64,000 nt of DNA, from NCBI RefSeq assembly GCF_034140825.1, contig NC_089037.1, positions 10,366,001 to 10,430,000 of the forward strand, read 5' to 3'. The notes beneath the pieces were generated by a model, which had not been told where the DNA came from, did not search any database, and worked only from the letters and a program-made list of their open reading frames with translations. Every line of letters starts with the position of its first letter. The stretch's first letter is position 1. The DNA comes from Oryza sativa Japonica Group. Lineage: Eukaryota; Streptophyta; Magnoliopsida; Poales; Poaceae. This document shows, in pieces, positions 44,737-54,258 of the stretch. The position numbers and the translations under genes were made by a program.

Positions 44737-46341
44737 CTAAAGCCTCCCAAGGGACGACATGAGTGAGCTCTTCTCGGCCATAGAGGATACGTGGCTTGCT
44801 CGGCTCCGCAGACTCAGGATCGGATGCATCTTTTTCTGCCTCTGCTTCAGAATCTCTGGGTCCTCGATGACATGGATCTTGCGCCGCTTCTTCGCCTCCT
44901 CTGCTTCTTGGTAGCCTTCACGGAGCTTCCGCTTTGCAGCGGCGATCTTCTCGTCTTCGTTGCGGAGCTCGATGCCCTCGCGGCGGCCGGCGCTGGCAAC
45001 GACGGCCGGCGACTTCTTCGGCGGAAGCGCTGGTTCCTTTGGCTTTGCAGCTGCGCCCATGTCGGCCATCTTGCGCCTCTTCTTCGCCTCCTCTGCTTCT
45101 CGGTAGCCTTCATGGAGCTTCCGCTTTGCAGCGGCGATCTTCTCTTCGTCGTCGTTGCGGAGCTCGATGCCCTCGCGGCGGCCGGCGCTGGCAACGACGG
45201 CCGGCAACTTCTTCGGTGGAAGCGCTGGCTCCTTTGGCTTTGCAGCTGCGCCCATGTCGGCCATCTTGCGCCGCTTCTTCGCCTCCTCTGCTTCTCGGTA
45301 GCCTTCATGGAGCTTCCACTTTGCAGCGGCGATCTTCTCGTCGTCGTTGCGGAGCTCGATGCTCTCGCGGCGGCCGGCGCAGGCAACGACGGCCGGCGAC
45401 TTCTTCGGCGGAAGCGCTGGATCCTTTGGCTTCGCTGCTGCGCCCATGTCGGCGCTCTTGTGCCGCTTCTGCGCCTCCTCTGCCTCTTGGTAGACATCAA
45501 GCCGCTTTGCAGCAACCGTCAGCTTCTCGCCGTCAATGTGGTAGGGCTTGATACCATCGCGGCGGCCGCCGGCGCGGCCAGTGACAGCCGGCAGCTTCTT
45601 CGGCGGATTCGCCTTTGTCGCTGAGCCCATGTCGGGCGCCTTCACTCGAGCGCCAGCAACAACTGGAGGAGCACTCGTCTTGGTCAGCGATGGCTGTGAT
45701 GTCTTCGCCAGATCGACGCGGCTGCTGCAATCGGCGGTAGCCTTCTTCTTGAACGGCGGCGCCGGTGATGCGTGCTTCACCTTCATGTCGAGATCAGGGG
45801 AGGCACGCACACGCTGATCGGCCTCGATCACGATCCGCTTGGGCAGCGACGTCGGTGTTGCGTGCTTCACCTTCGTGTCGAGATCAGATGAGGCACGCAC
45901 ACGCCGATCGGCCTCGATCCGCTCCGGTGTCTGGGACAGCTTCTCCATCGCGATCCCGATCCTGACAAGCTCGCGCCTGACGGCCACCCTCCACCCGCGG
46001 ACGATGTCGGTGGCGAGGCCGCGGATCCGCTCCGACTCGTGCCTCCTCAACGCCCCGACGATCCCGGCGAGGTCGGTGGTGGCCAGCGTCCTCGCCGTCA
46101 CGGGCACCAGCCGCAGCGTCAGGAGGGACTCCGCCATCACGTCGTCGAGCACCAAGCAGAGCCCCTCCGCCTCCGCCTCCCCCTCGGCGCCGCGCAGCAT
46201 CTCCACGATGCGTCCCCTCGCGCGGCGGAACTCGTCGCGGGAGAGGCCCCCCGGGTCGGCGGCCTCGATGGCGCCGTCGACGGAGGCGAACGCGGCGAGG
46301 AAGGGCTTCCACCGCCGCAGCGGATTCCGCGCGGCGGCCAT
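44737..46341 (-). CDS. TFIIS N-terminal domain (MED26-like) protein with tandem repeats, single exon
   Basis: Encodes a 534-residue basic protein. Residues about 90-135 (LAGIVGALRRHESERIRGLA, then TDIVRGWR) form the TFIIS N-terminal/LW domain found in TFIIS, elongin A and Mediator subunit 26; plant proteins with this domain plus a disordered tail are usually annotated as probable MED26. The tail has two copies of an EADxRVRAS-DLDxKVKHA block and three full plus one diverged copy of a roughly 62-residue unit containing GYREAEEAKKRRKMADMGAA and KPKEPALPPKKLPAVV. These are lysine/arginine-rich and probably nuclear. The start was chosen at 46341 (GCCGCCATGG context); an in-frame ATG at 46443 would add 34 low-complexity residues. 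No intron is needed. Confidence 0.82.
   Translation of the reverse strand: MAAARNPLRRWKPFLAAFASVDGAIEAADPGGLSRDEFRRARGRIVEMLRGAEGEAEAEGLCLVLDDVMAESLLTLRLVPVTARTLATTDLAGIVGALRRHESERIRGLATDIVRGWRVAVRRELVRIGIAMEKLSQTPERIEADRRVRASSDLDTKVKHATPTSLPKRIVIEADQRVRASPDLDMKVKHASPAPPFKKKATADCSSRVDLAKTSQPSLTKTSAPPVVAGARVKAPDMGSATKANPPKKLPAVTGRAGGRRDGIKPYHIDGEKLTVAAKRLDVYQEAEEAQKRHKSADMGAAAKPKDPALPPKKSPAVVACAGRRESIELRNDDEKIAAAKWKLHEGYREAEEAKKRRKMADMGAAAKPKEPALPPKKLPAVVASAGRREGIELRNDDEEKIAAAKRKLHEGYREAEEAKKRRKMADMGAAAKPKEPALPPKKSPAVVASAGRREGIELRNEDEKIAAAKRKLREGYQEAEEAKKRRKIHVIEDPEILKQRQKKMHPILSLRSRASHVSSMAEKSSLMSSLGRL
44880..45640 (-). repeat. About 185-bp coding tandem repeats in the MED26-like gene
   Basis: Three well-conserved units and one diverged unit, encoding the 62-residue repeat. 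The units are nearly identical at DNA level, so the expansion is recent and copy number may vary between lines. Confidence 0.9.
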
Positions 46342-46373
46342 GGCGGCGGCGCGCGGGTGGGGGGCGCGAGAGA

Positions 46374-46566
46374 GCACAAACCCTAGGGCTGGTGGTGGCG
46401 GCGGAGCAGAGCAGAGCGGAGGCGGAGCACGAGATCGCCCCAAACCCTAGGGCTGGTGGTGGCGGCGGAGAGGAGGCGGAGGCGGAGGACGAGAGCGCCC
46501 CAAACCCTACGGCTGGTGGTGCGGCGGCGGCGGAGGAGATCACGAGAGCGCGAAAACCCTAGGGCT
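46374..46566 (-). promoter_or_regulatory. Telo-box minisatellite in the 5' region of the MED26-like gene
   Basis: Three tandem copies of about 63 bp plus a partial unit, each with CAAACCCTAGGGCTGGTGG (one copy has CTACGG) and GGCGG-rich sequence. The core AAACCCTA is the plant telo-box, an established element of promoters and 5' regions of translation and growth genes. It lies 35-225 bp upstream of the start codon. Confidence 0.75.
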
Positions 46567-46810
46567 GGAGAGGTGGACGGGAGGGAGGAGACAGGGGATG
46601 AAAAAGCCGTGGCGGCGGATGGATCGCGTCCAATTCGTCCCCTCGCTCGATTTATAGAGCGCCGAGGCGGGAGTCCTAGTGCGCGCGATGCGGGGTTCGA
46701 GTCCGAAACGGATTCGTGGCGGTTGGGACAGAGTTACTGTTTGGTGTGCACTGTGCAGATTGCCTCCTTGAGAAATTTGATTAATGGAAATGGAATGTAC
46801 TCGCTGGAGA

Positions 46811-47650
46811 GGTTGTTCCCTCGTTTATTTTTTTTTCAAATTCAATATAAACAATTATAAAAATATTCTGGAAAAATTGCAATGTAGAGTAGATTGAAAT
46901 CTATTGGTCCAAAAAAAAAAGTTCAAATTCAATCGACACAATAAGAAATAACAAAGATAAATTCGGATGTGAACAATACACTGCTATTCATACGCTGAGT
47001 TTACCATTTTTATATCTCAATGGGTAAGTTAAGTTTGGACCTAAAATATTGTGAAGCCTTAAATATGTGGTATGTTTGTTGTTAAATTTTTCCATAATTT
47101 TTCATAACCGTTTGGATGGTTTTCGAACATACGGTGGGACATTCCCTCGAGGGAGCAAAATAGTTTCACTTCATTATGGAAATGGATTCTAATATCTCAA
47201 GGTGATGTTCTCTCATATACTTTTTTCAAATTCAACAAAAATCATTATAAAAATCTTGTGAGTTTACCATTTTTATATCTCAATGTGTGAGTTAAGTTTG
47301 GACCTAAAATCTTGTGAAGCTATACAAATATGTTGTATGTGTGTTGTAAAATTTTTTCAGAATTTTTTATAACCGTTTGGGTGGTTTACAAACATACGAT
47401 GGGACATTTCCTCGAGGGAGCAAAATAGTTTCCCTTAATTATGGAAATGGATTCTAATGTCTTGAGGTGATATTCCCCCGTTTACTTTTTTAAAATTCAA
47501 CATAAATCATTACAAAAATTTATAGAAAAAACTAACAATGTAGAGTAGATTGAAATCTATTGGTTCACAGAAAATTAAGGTCAAATTCAATCCACACATT
47601 GAGAAACAACAAAGAAATTTTCGGGTGTGAACAGTACACTACCATGCATG
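46811..47650. repeat. Diverged direct repeat array, unit about 390 bp
   Basis: Copies begin near 46811, 47201 and 47466. Shared blocks include CAATGTAGAGTAGATTGAAA (near 46880 and 47533), GAGTTTACCATTTTTATATC (46997 and 47260) and CCTCGAGGGAGCAAAATAGT (near 47145 and 47412). The second copy lacks about 125 bp that the first and third have. AT-rich and non-coding; no transposon ends were found. Confidence 0.8.
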
Positions 47651-47886
47651 CTATTGCTCGATTGCTTGATTTGATTTCAATGTTACGACTTTCAAACGAT
47701 GAATTGATTACTTTATGAAATGACATTGAACGCGTAATTAATTAGCTCAGGAAGTGTCCAAGAGTAGAGCAGAGTAACTGTCTAACTGGCAAGCCCGTAG
47801 TTAAATCGAAATGGGGATCGGATATAATCGTAGTCTCGTAGACACCAGAACGGATCGATGAGTTAATACGCACGAGTTAAGTATAA

Positions 47887-50154
47887 TTAGCAACCCCAGC
47901 CGAGCTCCGACGAGGAGGAGCCGCCACCGCCGCCGTAGTATGCCGGGTCGGCGAGCATCTCGGCGATGAGCTGGTCCACCCCCATCTCCTTGTCGCAGTC
48001 GAGGATCGCGTCAATGAACGCCGACGCAGCCCCGGCGCCGTCGTCCGTGCCGGCGCCGACGCCAGCTGATGCACCGTCGACGTCACCGAACGCGCGGCCT
48101 CCGCCCACGACGGCAGTCGCCGCCGGTGCTGACCCCTCCTGATACTGGCCGAGAGCAGCCTGCGGCGCCGGCGCGTCGGCGCCGTGCCCCGCGGCGTCGT
48201 CGGCGAGGAAGTCGCTCCAGTTGAGCTGCAGATGCTGCGAGTCGGGCGACGCGGGCGCGTCGGCGTCGACGTGCGTGACGACCTGCTGCTGCTGATGCTG
48301 ATGCTGCAGGGCGGCGAAGTACGGCGCGTCGTGGAACACCGGGAGGCAGGGCGGCGGCGCGGCGCCGGCGGCGGGAGGGGGGCGGATGGCGAGCGTGCCG
48401 ATGCTCTGCATGAGGTCGGCGATGGGGCGGTGGGTGATGGGGTCGATGCCACGCTGCCGCAGCTTCTTGCTCAGCTTGGTGTTCCAGTAGTTCTTCACGT
48501 CGTTGTCCGTCCTCCCCGGCAGCTGGTTCGCGATCAGCGACCACCTGCCAATCACGCGCATTTGATTGATGCACGCGCACAACTTTGGTTATACTCCCTC
48601 GGATGTTTTTGACTTAGATAAAAGTTAAACTGCTTCAAGTTTGATTAATTTGATAGAAAAAATAATAATATTTTTGACTTAAGATAAATTTATTATAAAA
48701 ATATATTTTATTATTAATTTAATAAAACTAATTTGGTAATGTAAATATTACTATATTTGTCTATAAACTTAGTCAAATTTAAAACAGTTTAACTTTGATC
48801 AAAGTTAAAATATCTTATAATCTGAAACGGATGGAGTAGAAATTACATGCATGCTCAATGATCTCAGTCCAAATTGTGTGTTGATGTGTCAAACTAGCTC
48901 CCATTTCTGATTGAGGGTAGAGATGATCTCGCAGCATTTGTTTAGAGTGTAAAATAACTAGTGCTAGTATTAACTAAGTTAATTAGTAGTACAGTACTAA
49001 TTAACTGTGAATAGTGGCGTTACATGCATTGTGTGTGTATCAGTTTGTTACCGCTCAGGGATCTTGATTATTTTGTCATGCCATTTTCGTTCACATCTAG
49101 GTTGATTCCATAAAATTTTTAGAACATTAAATGTAAATGCTAATTGCATCAGCATCATACTGCCAAAGTACATTAGAGCAGCCAATTATGTGCACTAGCT
49201 ATTTATCTCATGTTAGGATTCAAGGGAATTACTCCCTCCGTCTTATTATACGTGCAGCTATAAGTTTACGTGCCCAACATTTAATTGTCCGTCTTATTTA
49301 AAAAGTTTATGAATTTTTTTTAAAAGTTAAGACACGCATAAAGTACTGTTCATATTTTATCATCTAATAACAATAAAAAAAATACTAATCATTAAAATAT
49401 TTTAAATAAGATTGTTAGATAAAGTTGGACACTGAAACCTATAATTACGCTTATTATAGGATCAAGGTAGTTCGCAACATGCTTAGCATTACACGCAGAA
49501 ATCAGATACAAATCACGAACACCGATTCGCCAAATCTGAGTCGATGACAAACTAGCACGTGGATTATCAATTCGAAAACAGCAACGACAGATCAATCAAG
49601 CAGGAGGGTCCAACGGACGGAGTGTATTACACCACTCACCACACATGCAAAAGCATGGTGACGTCTGAAATGACGAGATAACGGGACAAGCTGAGCGTAA
49701 CACGATGATATACCTGCTGCCCAGCATGGCGTGGAGGGTGACGATGAGCTCTTCCTCCTCCTGCGTGAAGTTCTCGTGCTTCAGGTTGGGCCTCAGGTAG
49801 TTGGTGTACCTCAGCCTGCAGCTCTTCCCGCACCTCTTCAAACCTGCACCCACATCACCCCCCATGCAATTTTTACAGAACAAAACAAAAGGGAAAAAAA
49901 AGTGATAAACAATGACACCATATTTTGATCTGATCTGATGTGATCAAATGCGTCTCTAATTGCAATCTCGATCCCATCGGCAGCAGCAGCAACGGCGATC
50001 GATATCGTTGATTTTCACGACCTGCTCGCTGAGGAACGGAGGTCCAGTTGCCGGTGCCGTGGGTGGAGGTGTACGCCAGCAGCTTGGCGTCCTCCTCCGC
50101 CGTCCACGGCCCCTTCTTCACGTTCGCCTTGTCGCAGCACGGCGGCCGCCCCAT
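47887..50154 (-). CDS. R2R3-MYB transcription factor, TDF1/MYB35-like, three exons
   Basis: Encodes a 306-residue DNA-binding protein from exons 50022-50154, 49714-49843 and 48544-47887 (921 nt). It opens [21 protein letters not shown]2 spans residues 13-62 and R3 about 66-113, with the regular tryptophans and [20 protein letters not shown] at the end of R3. The exon boundaries fall at the two standard R2R3-MYB positions. The C-terminal half is rich in Ala, Gln, His and Asp, a likely activation region, and ends ELGWGC. The opening sequence and the [14 protein letters not shown] extension resemble the tapetum-related MYB35/TDF1 group, but I could not compare it fully. Intron 2 carries two Stowaway MITEs. 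Confidence 0.88.
48594..48836. mobile_element. Stowaway MITE in MYB intron 2
   Basis: Starts CTCCCTCGGATGTTTTTGAC, ends CTGAAACGGATGGAG, flanked by TA at 48592-48593 and 48837-48838. 243 bp, AT-rich, lying 50 bp from the acceptor of exon 3. Confidence 0.88.
49232..49468. mobile_element. Stowaway-type MITE in MYB intron 2
   Basis: Starts CTCCCTCCGTCTTATTATAC after TA, with a decayed mirrored right end TTATTATAGGATCAAGG. A second arm pair (ATAAGTTTACGTGCCCAAC against GTTGGACACTGAAACCTAT) supports the fold. The right limit is approximate. Confidence 0.72.
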
Positions 50155-50886
50155 CTCCCCCTCTCAGCTCCTACCACGGTGAGCTCAACAACAACAACAC
50201 CAACTCTGACGAGATCACTGCAAAAGGCCGGAGCAAGCAACGGCACATATAGACAGGATCTCACTGACGAGGAAGGCATGGTAAAAACATGGCAGGAGGC
50301 AGGCGAAGCGAAGCCATGCGACGGAGGCGTGAGCCCGGTAACAATAATCACGCACAAATGGTTCTTTTTTTTTAGATCAGCAGCGACGCATGCAGGGGGG
50401 GCAGGATTAGTTTATGGGCGCTGGTTAAGTTTATAATGACCAGCGCCTGCAACTGCTTCCTTCCGGCAAATCAACAGTTTTACCAGGGGGCGTCGAGTTA
50501 ATTTAGCTGGCTGATGGAGGTTGGTAAGGCTTATAATCTAATGATGGGATTTGATGATGGTGTTTAAGAATTTTCACGGGTTCGACGTGATGATTTATCA
50601 CGACTTCGACGCCGCGGAATCGGTTTTAGTTTAGGCTCGGAGATGTGTTGGGGGGGTGATCACTTATCAGGTCTCGAGCGCTGCTACGAGCTTTCTGAAG
50701 ATGCGATCTGGACATCTGGTCATGTCGTTACGATAAAAAGTTGGAGGATTAATCAAATTGTAAGCATCTGTCCAGAACTGAAATGATGCTAAAAGTTGGA
50801 GAATTAATAAAGTTGTAAGCATCTGTCCAGAACTGAAATGAGGATCAGTTGCAACAAAAATGAGAGAAAAAAAAATCAACAAATTT
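50155..50886. promoter_or_regulatory. Upstream region of the MYB gene
   Basis: Presumed promoter and 5' untranslated region of the minus-strand MYB gene. A direct repeat containing GTAAGCATCTGTCCAGAACT lies at about 50759 and 50815. No gene was seen. Confidence 0.5.
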
Positions 50887-50958
50887 TATCAGAGCCAGGT
50901 TTCGATCCTGGGACCTGTGGGTTATGGGCCCACCACGCTTCCGCTGCGCCACTCTGAT
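50887..50958 (-). tRNA. Initiator tRNA-Met (anticodon CAT)
   Basis: On the minus strand, a 72-nt intron-less cloverleaf. The acceptor stem ATCAGAG pairs with CTCTGAT, giving the A1:U72 pair that marks eukaryotic initiator tRNA. The anticodon CAT lies at 50924-50926, in a loop flanked by GGGC/CCCA-type stem bases. The T arm reads CCAGGATCGAAACCTGG, with A instead of T at the start of the loop, another initiator hallmark. A T-run (50867-50875 on the opposite strand) follows the 3' end and can serve as polymerase III terminator. Confidence 0.95.
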
Positions 50959-51888
50959 GGTTTTGTCCATAGAGATATGGCAGATTTATTTACTGTTGGT
51001 AGTGCGCTTCACACAAGTTTCAAACATCAGGCGTGAATATACATCAGCGATCCTACTCGCACAGTCGCACTTGCTAGATGGAATACGTATATAGATATGA
51101 TGTATCCGCCATACTGACTTTTTTGGGAGACAAGTCTTTTGATTTTCCCCAAAACAAAACGGGTTGATTTGGTCCCATATGCTAACAAAGTTTTTTAATC
51201 TTAAAAGTTGGATAAGGTAACAAACAAAACAGTTAGTTCAATTTTAAGAAATGCTACCAAGATTTCCACCTGAACCGGTCCGGTGCAGCCGCAGATCGCA
51301 GCGCAGCTGTGCGCGTTGAAAAATGGCCTCTGCTGGGACGTGCAGATCGGACGGGTACGATTTGCACATGCAGCGCATCGGACGGATCAGCACTCAGCAC
51401 GGCATCCGCCGCTCTACTCCTGGACCGACCGACCGACCGACCGTGACCGAGACCAACAACCCGGTCAAGCGAGCGTCCACAATTTTTGCGGCGGAAATCC
51501 ACACCGACACGCCACGCCGCGCGTGCGATCCACCGTCCGCCCCCGACACCCCCACCTCACCGGCCACGGCCAGGATCGCGAAAAAACGATAGAAAATCAC
51601 GGGGATTTTCGAGCCAACCGGCGCGCGCCAGGGCGGCTACGCGGCCCCAGGTTCTAGCGCGAGGTCGCCCACTACGCCAAGCCCCGGCCACCTCCGCGGG
51701 ACGCGTGTCTCCGCTCCCACGCCGCTGTCTATATATGAACCGCCTCCCCTCCGTATCCGGCGTGGCAAGGCACGGCACGTCTCGTCCTGAACTCCTCCTG
51801 ATCTGCTCGCACGCACGGCGCGACGGTTGCAGCTACGGCACTTCGCCACAACTGTGAGAGGGAGAGACACTGTGAGAGAGAGCGCGAG
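50959..51888. other. Spacer and promoter of the repeat-motif protein gene
   Basis: The left part is AT-rich. From about 51280 the sequence becomes GC-rich with CpG and CGAC repeats (a CGAC run near 51430), leading to a TATA-like TATATATG at 51730 about 160 bp before the start codon. Open frames on both strands look like composition artefacts. Confidence 0.5.
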
Positions 51889-52936
51889 ATGGAGGATTCG
51901 GTGGGCGAGGAGGAGAGGAGGGAGCAGCAGCAGGAGGAGACCATGTCCATGGCGCAGGGGAAAGAGCGTGGCGGAGAGGAAGACGCCGGTGGTGGTGGGG
52001 AGAGTGGGTTCCTGACCACCATGGCGTCCAAGATCGGCGCGGCCGTGTCCGGCGCTGACGGGAGCGGCGGCGCCGAGGAGGAGGGTGGAGAAGGCGATGG
52101 CGACGTGAATGTGGGAGGCGGTGTGGAGACGGATGGGGACGGTGGGTTTCTGACCACCATGGCATCCAAGATCGGCGCGGCCATGTCCGGCGGTAATGGG
52201 AACGGCCGTGCTGAGGAGGAGGAGGGCGGTGAACACAATGGCGATGAGAATGTGGTTGCTGCTTCTGGTGGTGGCGAGGAGGAAAGGAAAAGGAAGAGAG
52301 ATGGCAATGGCGGCGGCGGCATCTTCAGCAAGCTCATGTCCGGCTCGCCGGACTCCTTGCCGGCCTCGGGTAAGAACTAAGAACACCTTTTGTTCTTTCT
52401 CTGTTCTCCGATGGATCTCATCAGAAGAAAATATTCACCTTTTTTAAGCTGACCATATCAAAATTCGTCTGGGGACAGTGGAGGCAGAGGAAAATGAAAG
52501 AGAAGGATGCGACCAGGGAGGCGAGAAGGCTGGGATTCTGAGCACCGTCGCTTCCAAGATTGGCATCGCCATGTCCGGTGCTGATGGCCGCGAGAACCAC
52601 GGCAACGAGGACGATGCTAAGATCAGAAATGGCAACGCTGCTGACCATGGCAAGGCTGAAGAGAAAAGGGATGAGCCGAATGGCGGTGGAATAGTGAAGC
52701 AGATCATGTCAAACCTCCCTGCAGGTACAGTTCATCATTGTCAATCTCTTGCTGCAATTTGTACATGTTCTGATCATAAAACCGATCTACAGCAAGTTCT
52801 CTGCTTCCGTCAAATTTTGTTTCTTTGATTGGTTGAATTAACGAGACCGCTATTTTCTGTTTCTCCCTGTGCTGCAGATGATCAGGCGCCGGATGCTGAA
52901 GAGGCGTCCCTGCTCATCGCTATTATCGACGACTAG
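51889..52936 (+). CDS. Acidic protein of unknown function with a thrice-repeated MASKIG motif, three exons
   Basis: Encodes 261 residues from exons 51889-52369, 52479-52724 and 52878-52936 (786 nt, in frame). The protein is hydrophilic, glycine- and glutamate-rich, and probably disordered. It has three copies of a short hydrophobic motif: GFLTTMASKIGAAVSGADG, GFLTTMASKIGAAMSGGNG and GILSTVASKIGIAMSGADG. Two further related segments are GIFSKLMSG and GIVKQIMSNLPA. Each motif could form an amphipathic helix separated by acidic linkers. It has no signal peptide or transmembrane segment, and no domain I recognise. Exon 3 ends LLIAIIDD. The first ATG after the TATA-like box was chosen. A basic ERKRKRDG run could be a nuclear signal. 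Confidence 0.78.
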
Positions 52937-53194
52937 CCAGCTCGTCGACCAGAAAGCTGATGTAGTTCTAGATTCTGGCGTTTGTTTTAGTAATCCTAGA
53001 TTCTCTCTTCATGTGGATACATCGTAGTAGTACATGTAAACACCAGAGAGACATTGGTTATATATAGACTGGACGCCGTTTCTTGACAAGTGTCTGTAAT
53101 CACATTTGTCTGTAAGAAGGGATTTATATTTTTGGAGTTTCATTGTTGTGCTTTTATACTTGGGAATGAAAGAGCATTGTTTACTTATTTGGCA

Positions 53195-53726
53195 GAGTAA
53201 AGTGCATTGGCGGTCCTTAAACTTGTAGGGTTGTGTCATATAGGTCCCTAAATTCTCAAAATGCATATCCAGGTCCTAGAACTTGTCAAGGTGTATCATC
53301 TAGGTCCCAAATTGACACATCCCCTCTAGAATCCTATGTGGCGCTGATATGGCAATGCCACATGGACATGACGTGTCCTTTTCTTTTTTTTTTCTTTTTT
53401 CTTTTTCTTTTTCGTTTTCTTCTCATTCTTCCTTTTTTTCCCTTTTTTCTGCATGGGTCACATAGAAAGGAGAAGAAAGGGGAAAAAGAGAAGAAAAAAA
53501 GAAAAAAGAAAAAAAAAATTAAATGGGCCCCATTTATCAGTCAAAATAATGTCATGTCCGTGTGACATGACACATCAATGCCACATAGGATCCTGAAGGG
53601 GTTGTGGCAATTTGGGACCTAGATGACACACTATGACAAATTCTAGGACTTGGATATGCATTTTGAGAGTTTATGGACCTAGATGACATACCCCTACAAG
53701 TTTAAAGACGCCCGTACACTTTACTC
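53195..53726. mobile_element. MULE-type MITE with perfect 9-bp target duplication, 532 bp
   Basis: TATTTGGCA occurs at 53186-53194 and 53727-53735. Between the copies, the ends are inverted repeats of about 180 bp (GAGTAAAGTG... and ...CACTTTACTC), including GGTCCCTAAATTCTC and ATGCATATCCAGGTCCT. The central part is a pyrimidine tract followed by a purine tract that can pair with it. No coding sequence. It lies in the convergent 3' region between the repeat-motif protein and TIM22. Confidence 0.92.
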
Positions 53727-53735
53727 TATTTGGCA

Positions 53736-54258
53736 ACAAAACTATTCAGAGTCACGGAATTGTCACTAAGAAACGGGTCAAGAAAGTACAAGTGCTATCT
53801 CAAGTATATAAAGATGGTACAACACTTGATCAGTGTTCTGAACAGTCCCAAATATCGTGCCACTAGATTGTCAGACAATAGATCAGTAGAAATAAAGAAT
53901 TGGAGTAACGTGAGACAAGATAACAGCAAATTGGATACGGATTGCGAAGATAAATATAGCAGCCGTATAGTGAGAATGATACAACATATTGCAGAACTCA
54001 AAACCATTGCCTCGTATTAAAGGTCGATTTCTGTAGACCTCGCAGTTACTCCAGTTATGCCTACCATGTTGGGTAACACTCGTAAAATAACAAAATCTTG
54101 GTCTGCAAGACCTCAGAAGACATGTCAATGAGTGAATGTCTTAAAATGACTAAAGGTTGTTTTGGATGCTGAATCCACCTCTTGGTTGCTAACCTGCTAC
54201 AAAAAGCTTCACTTGAAATTAACGGCGAATAAGGCGATAAAATGTTTCCACCAATGAT
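53736..54258. other. 3' flank of TIM22
   Basis: AT-rich sequence without a convincing gene. It probably includes the TIM22 3' untranslated region. Confidence 0.5.

Noticed and set aside
44791-45624. 277-codon plus-strand frame rich in LLRLLCFSVAF repeats
   Set aside because: It is antisense to the MED26-like tandem repeats; the repetition comes from the sense coding repeats.
47887-50154. Identity as MYB80/MYB103
   Set aside because: R2 in that group, as I recall it, has a different start (ENVKRGQWTPEEDNKL-type); this one reads [16 protein letters not shown] and fits MYB35/TDF1 better.
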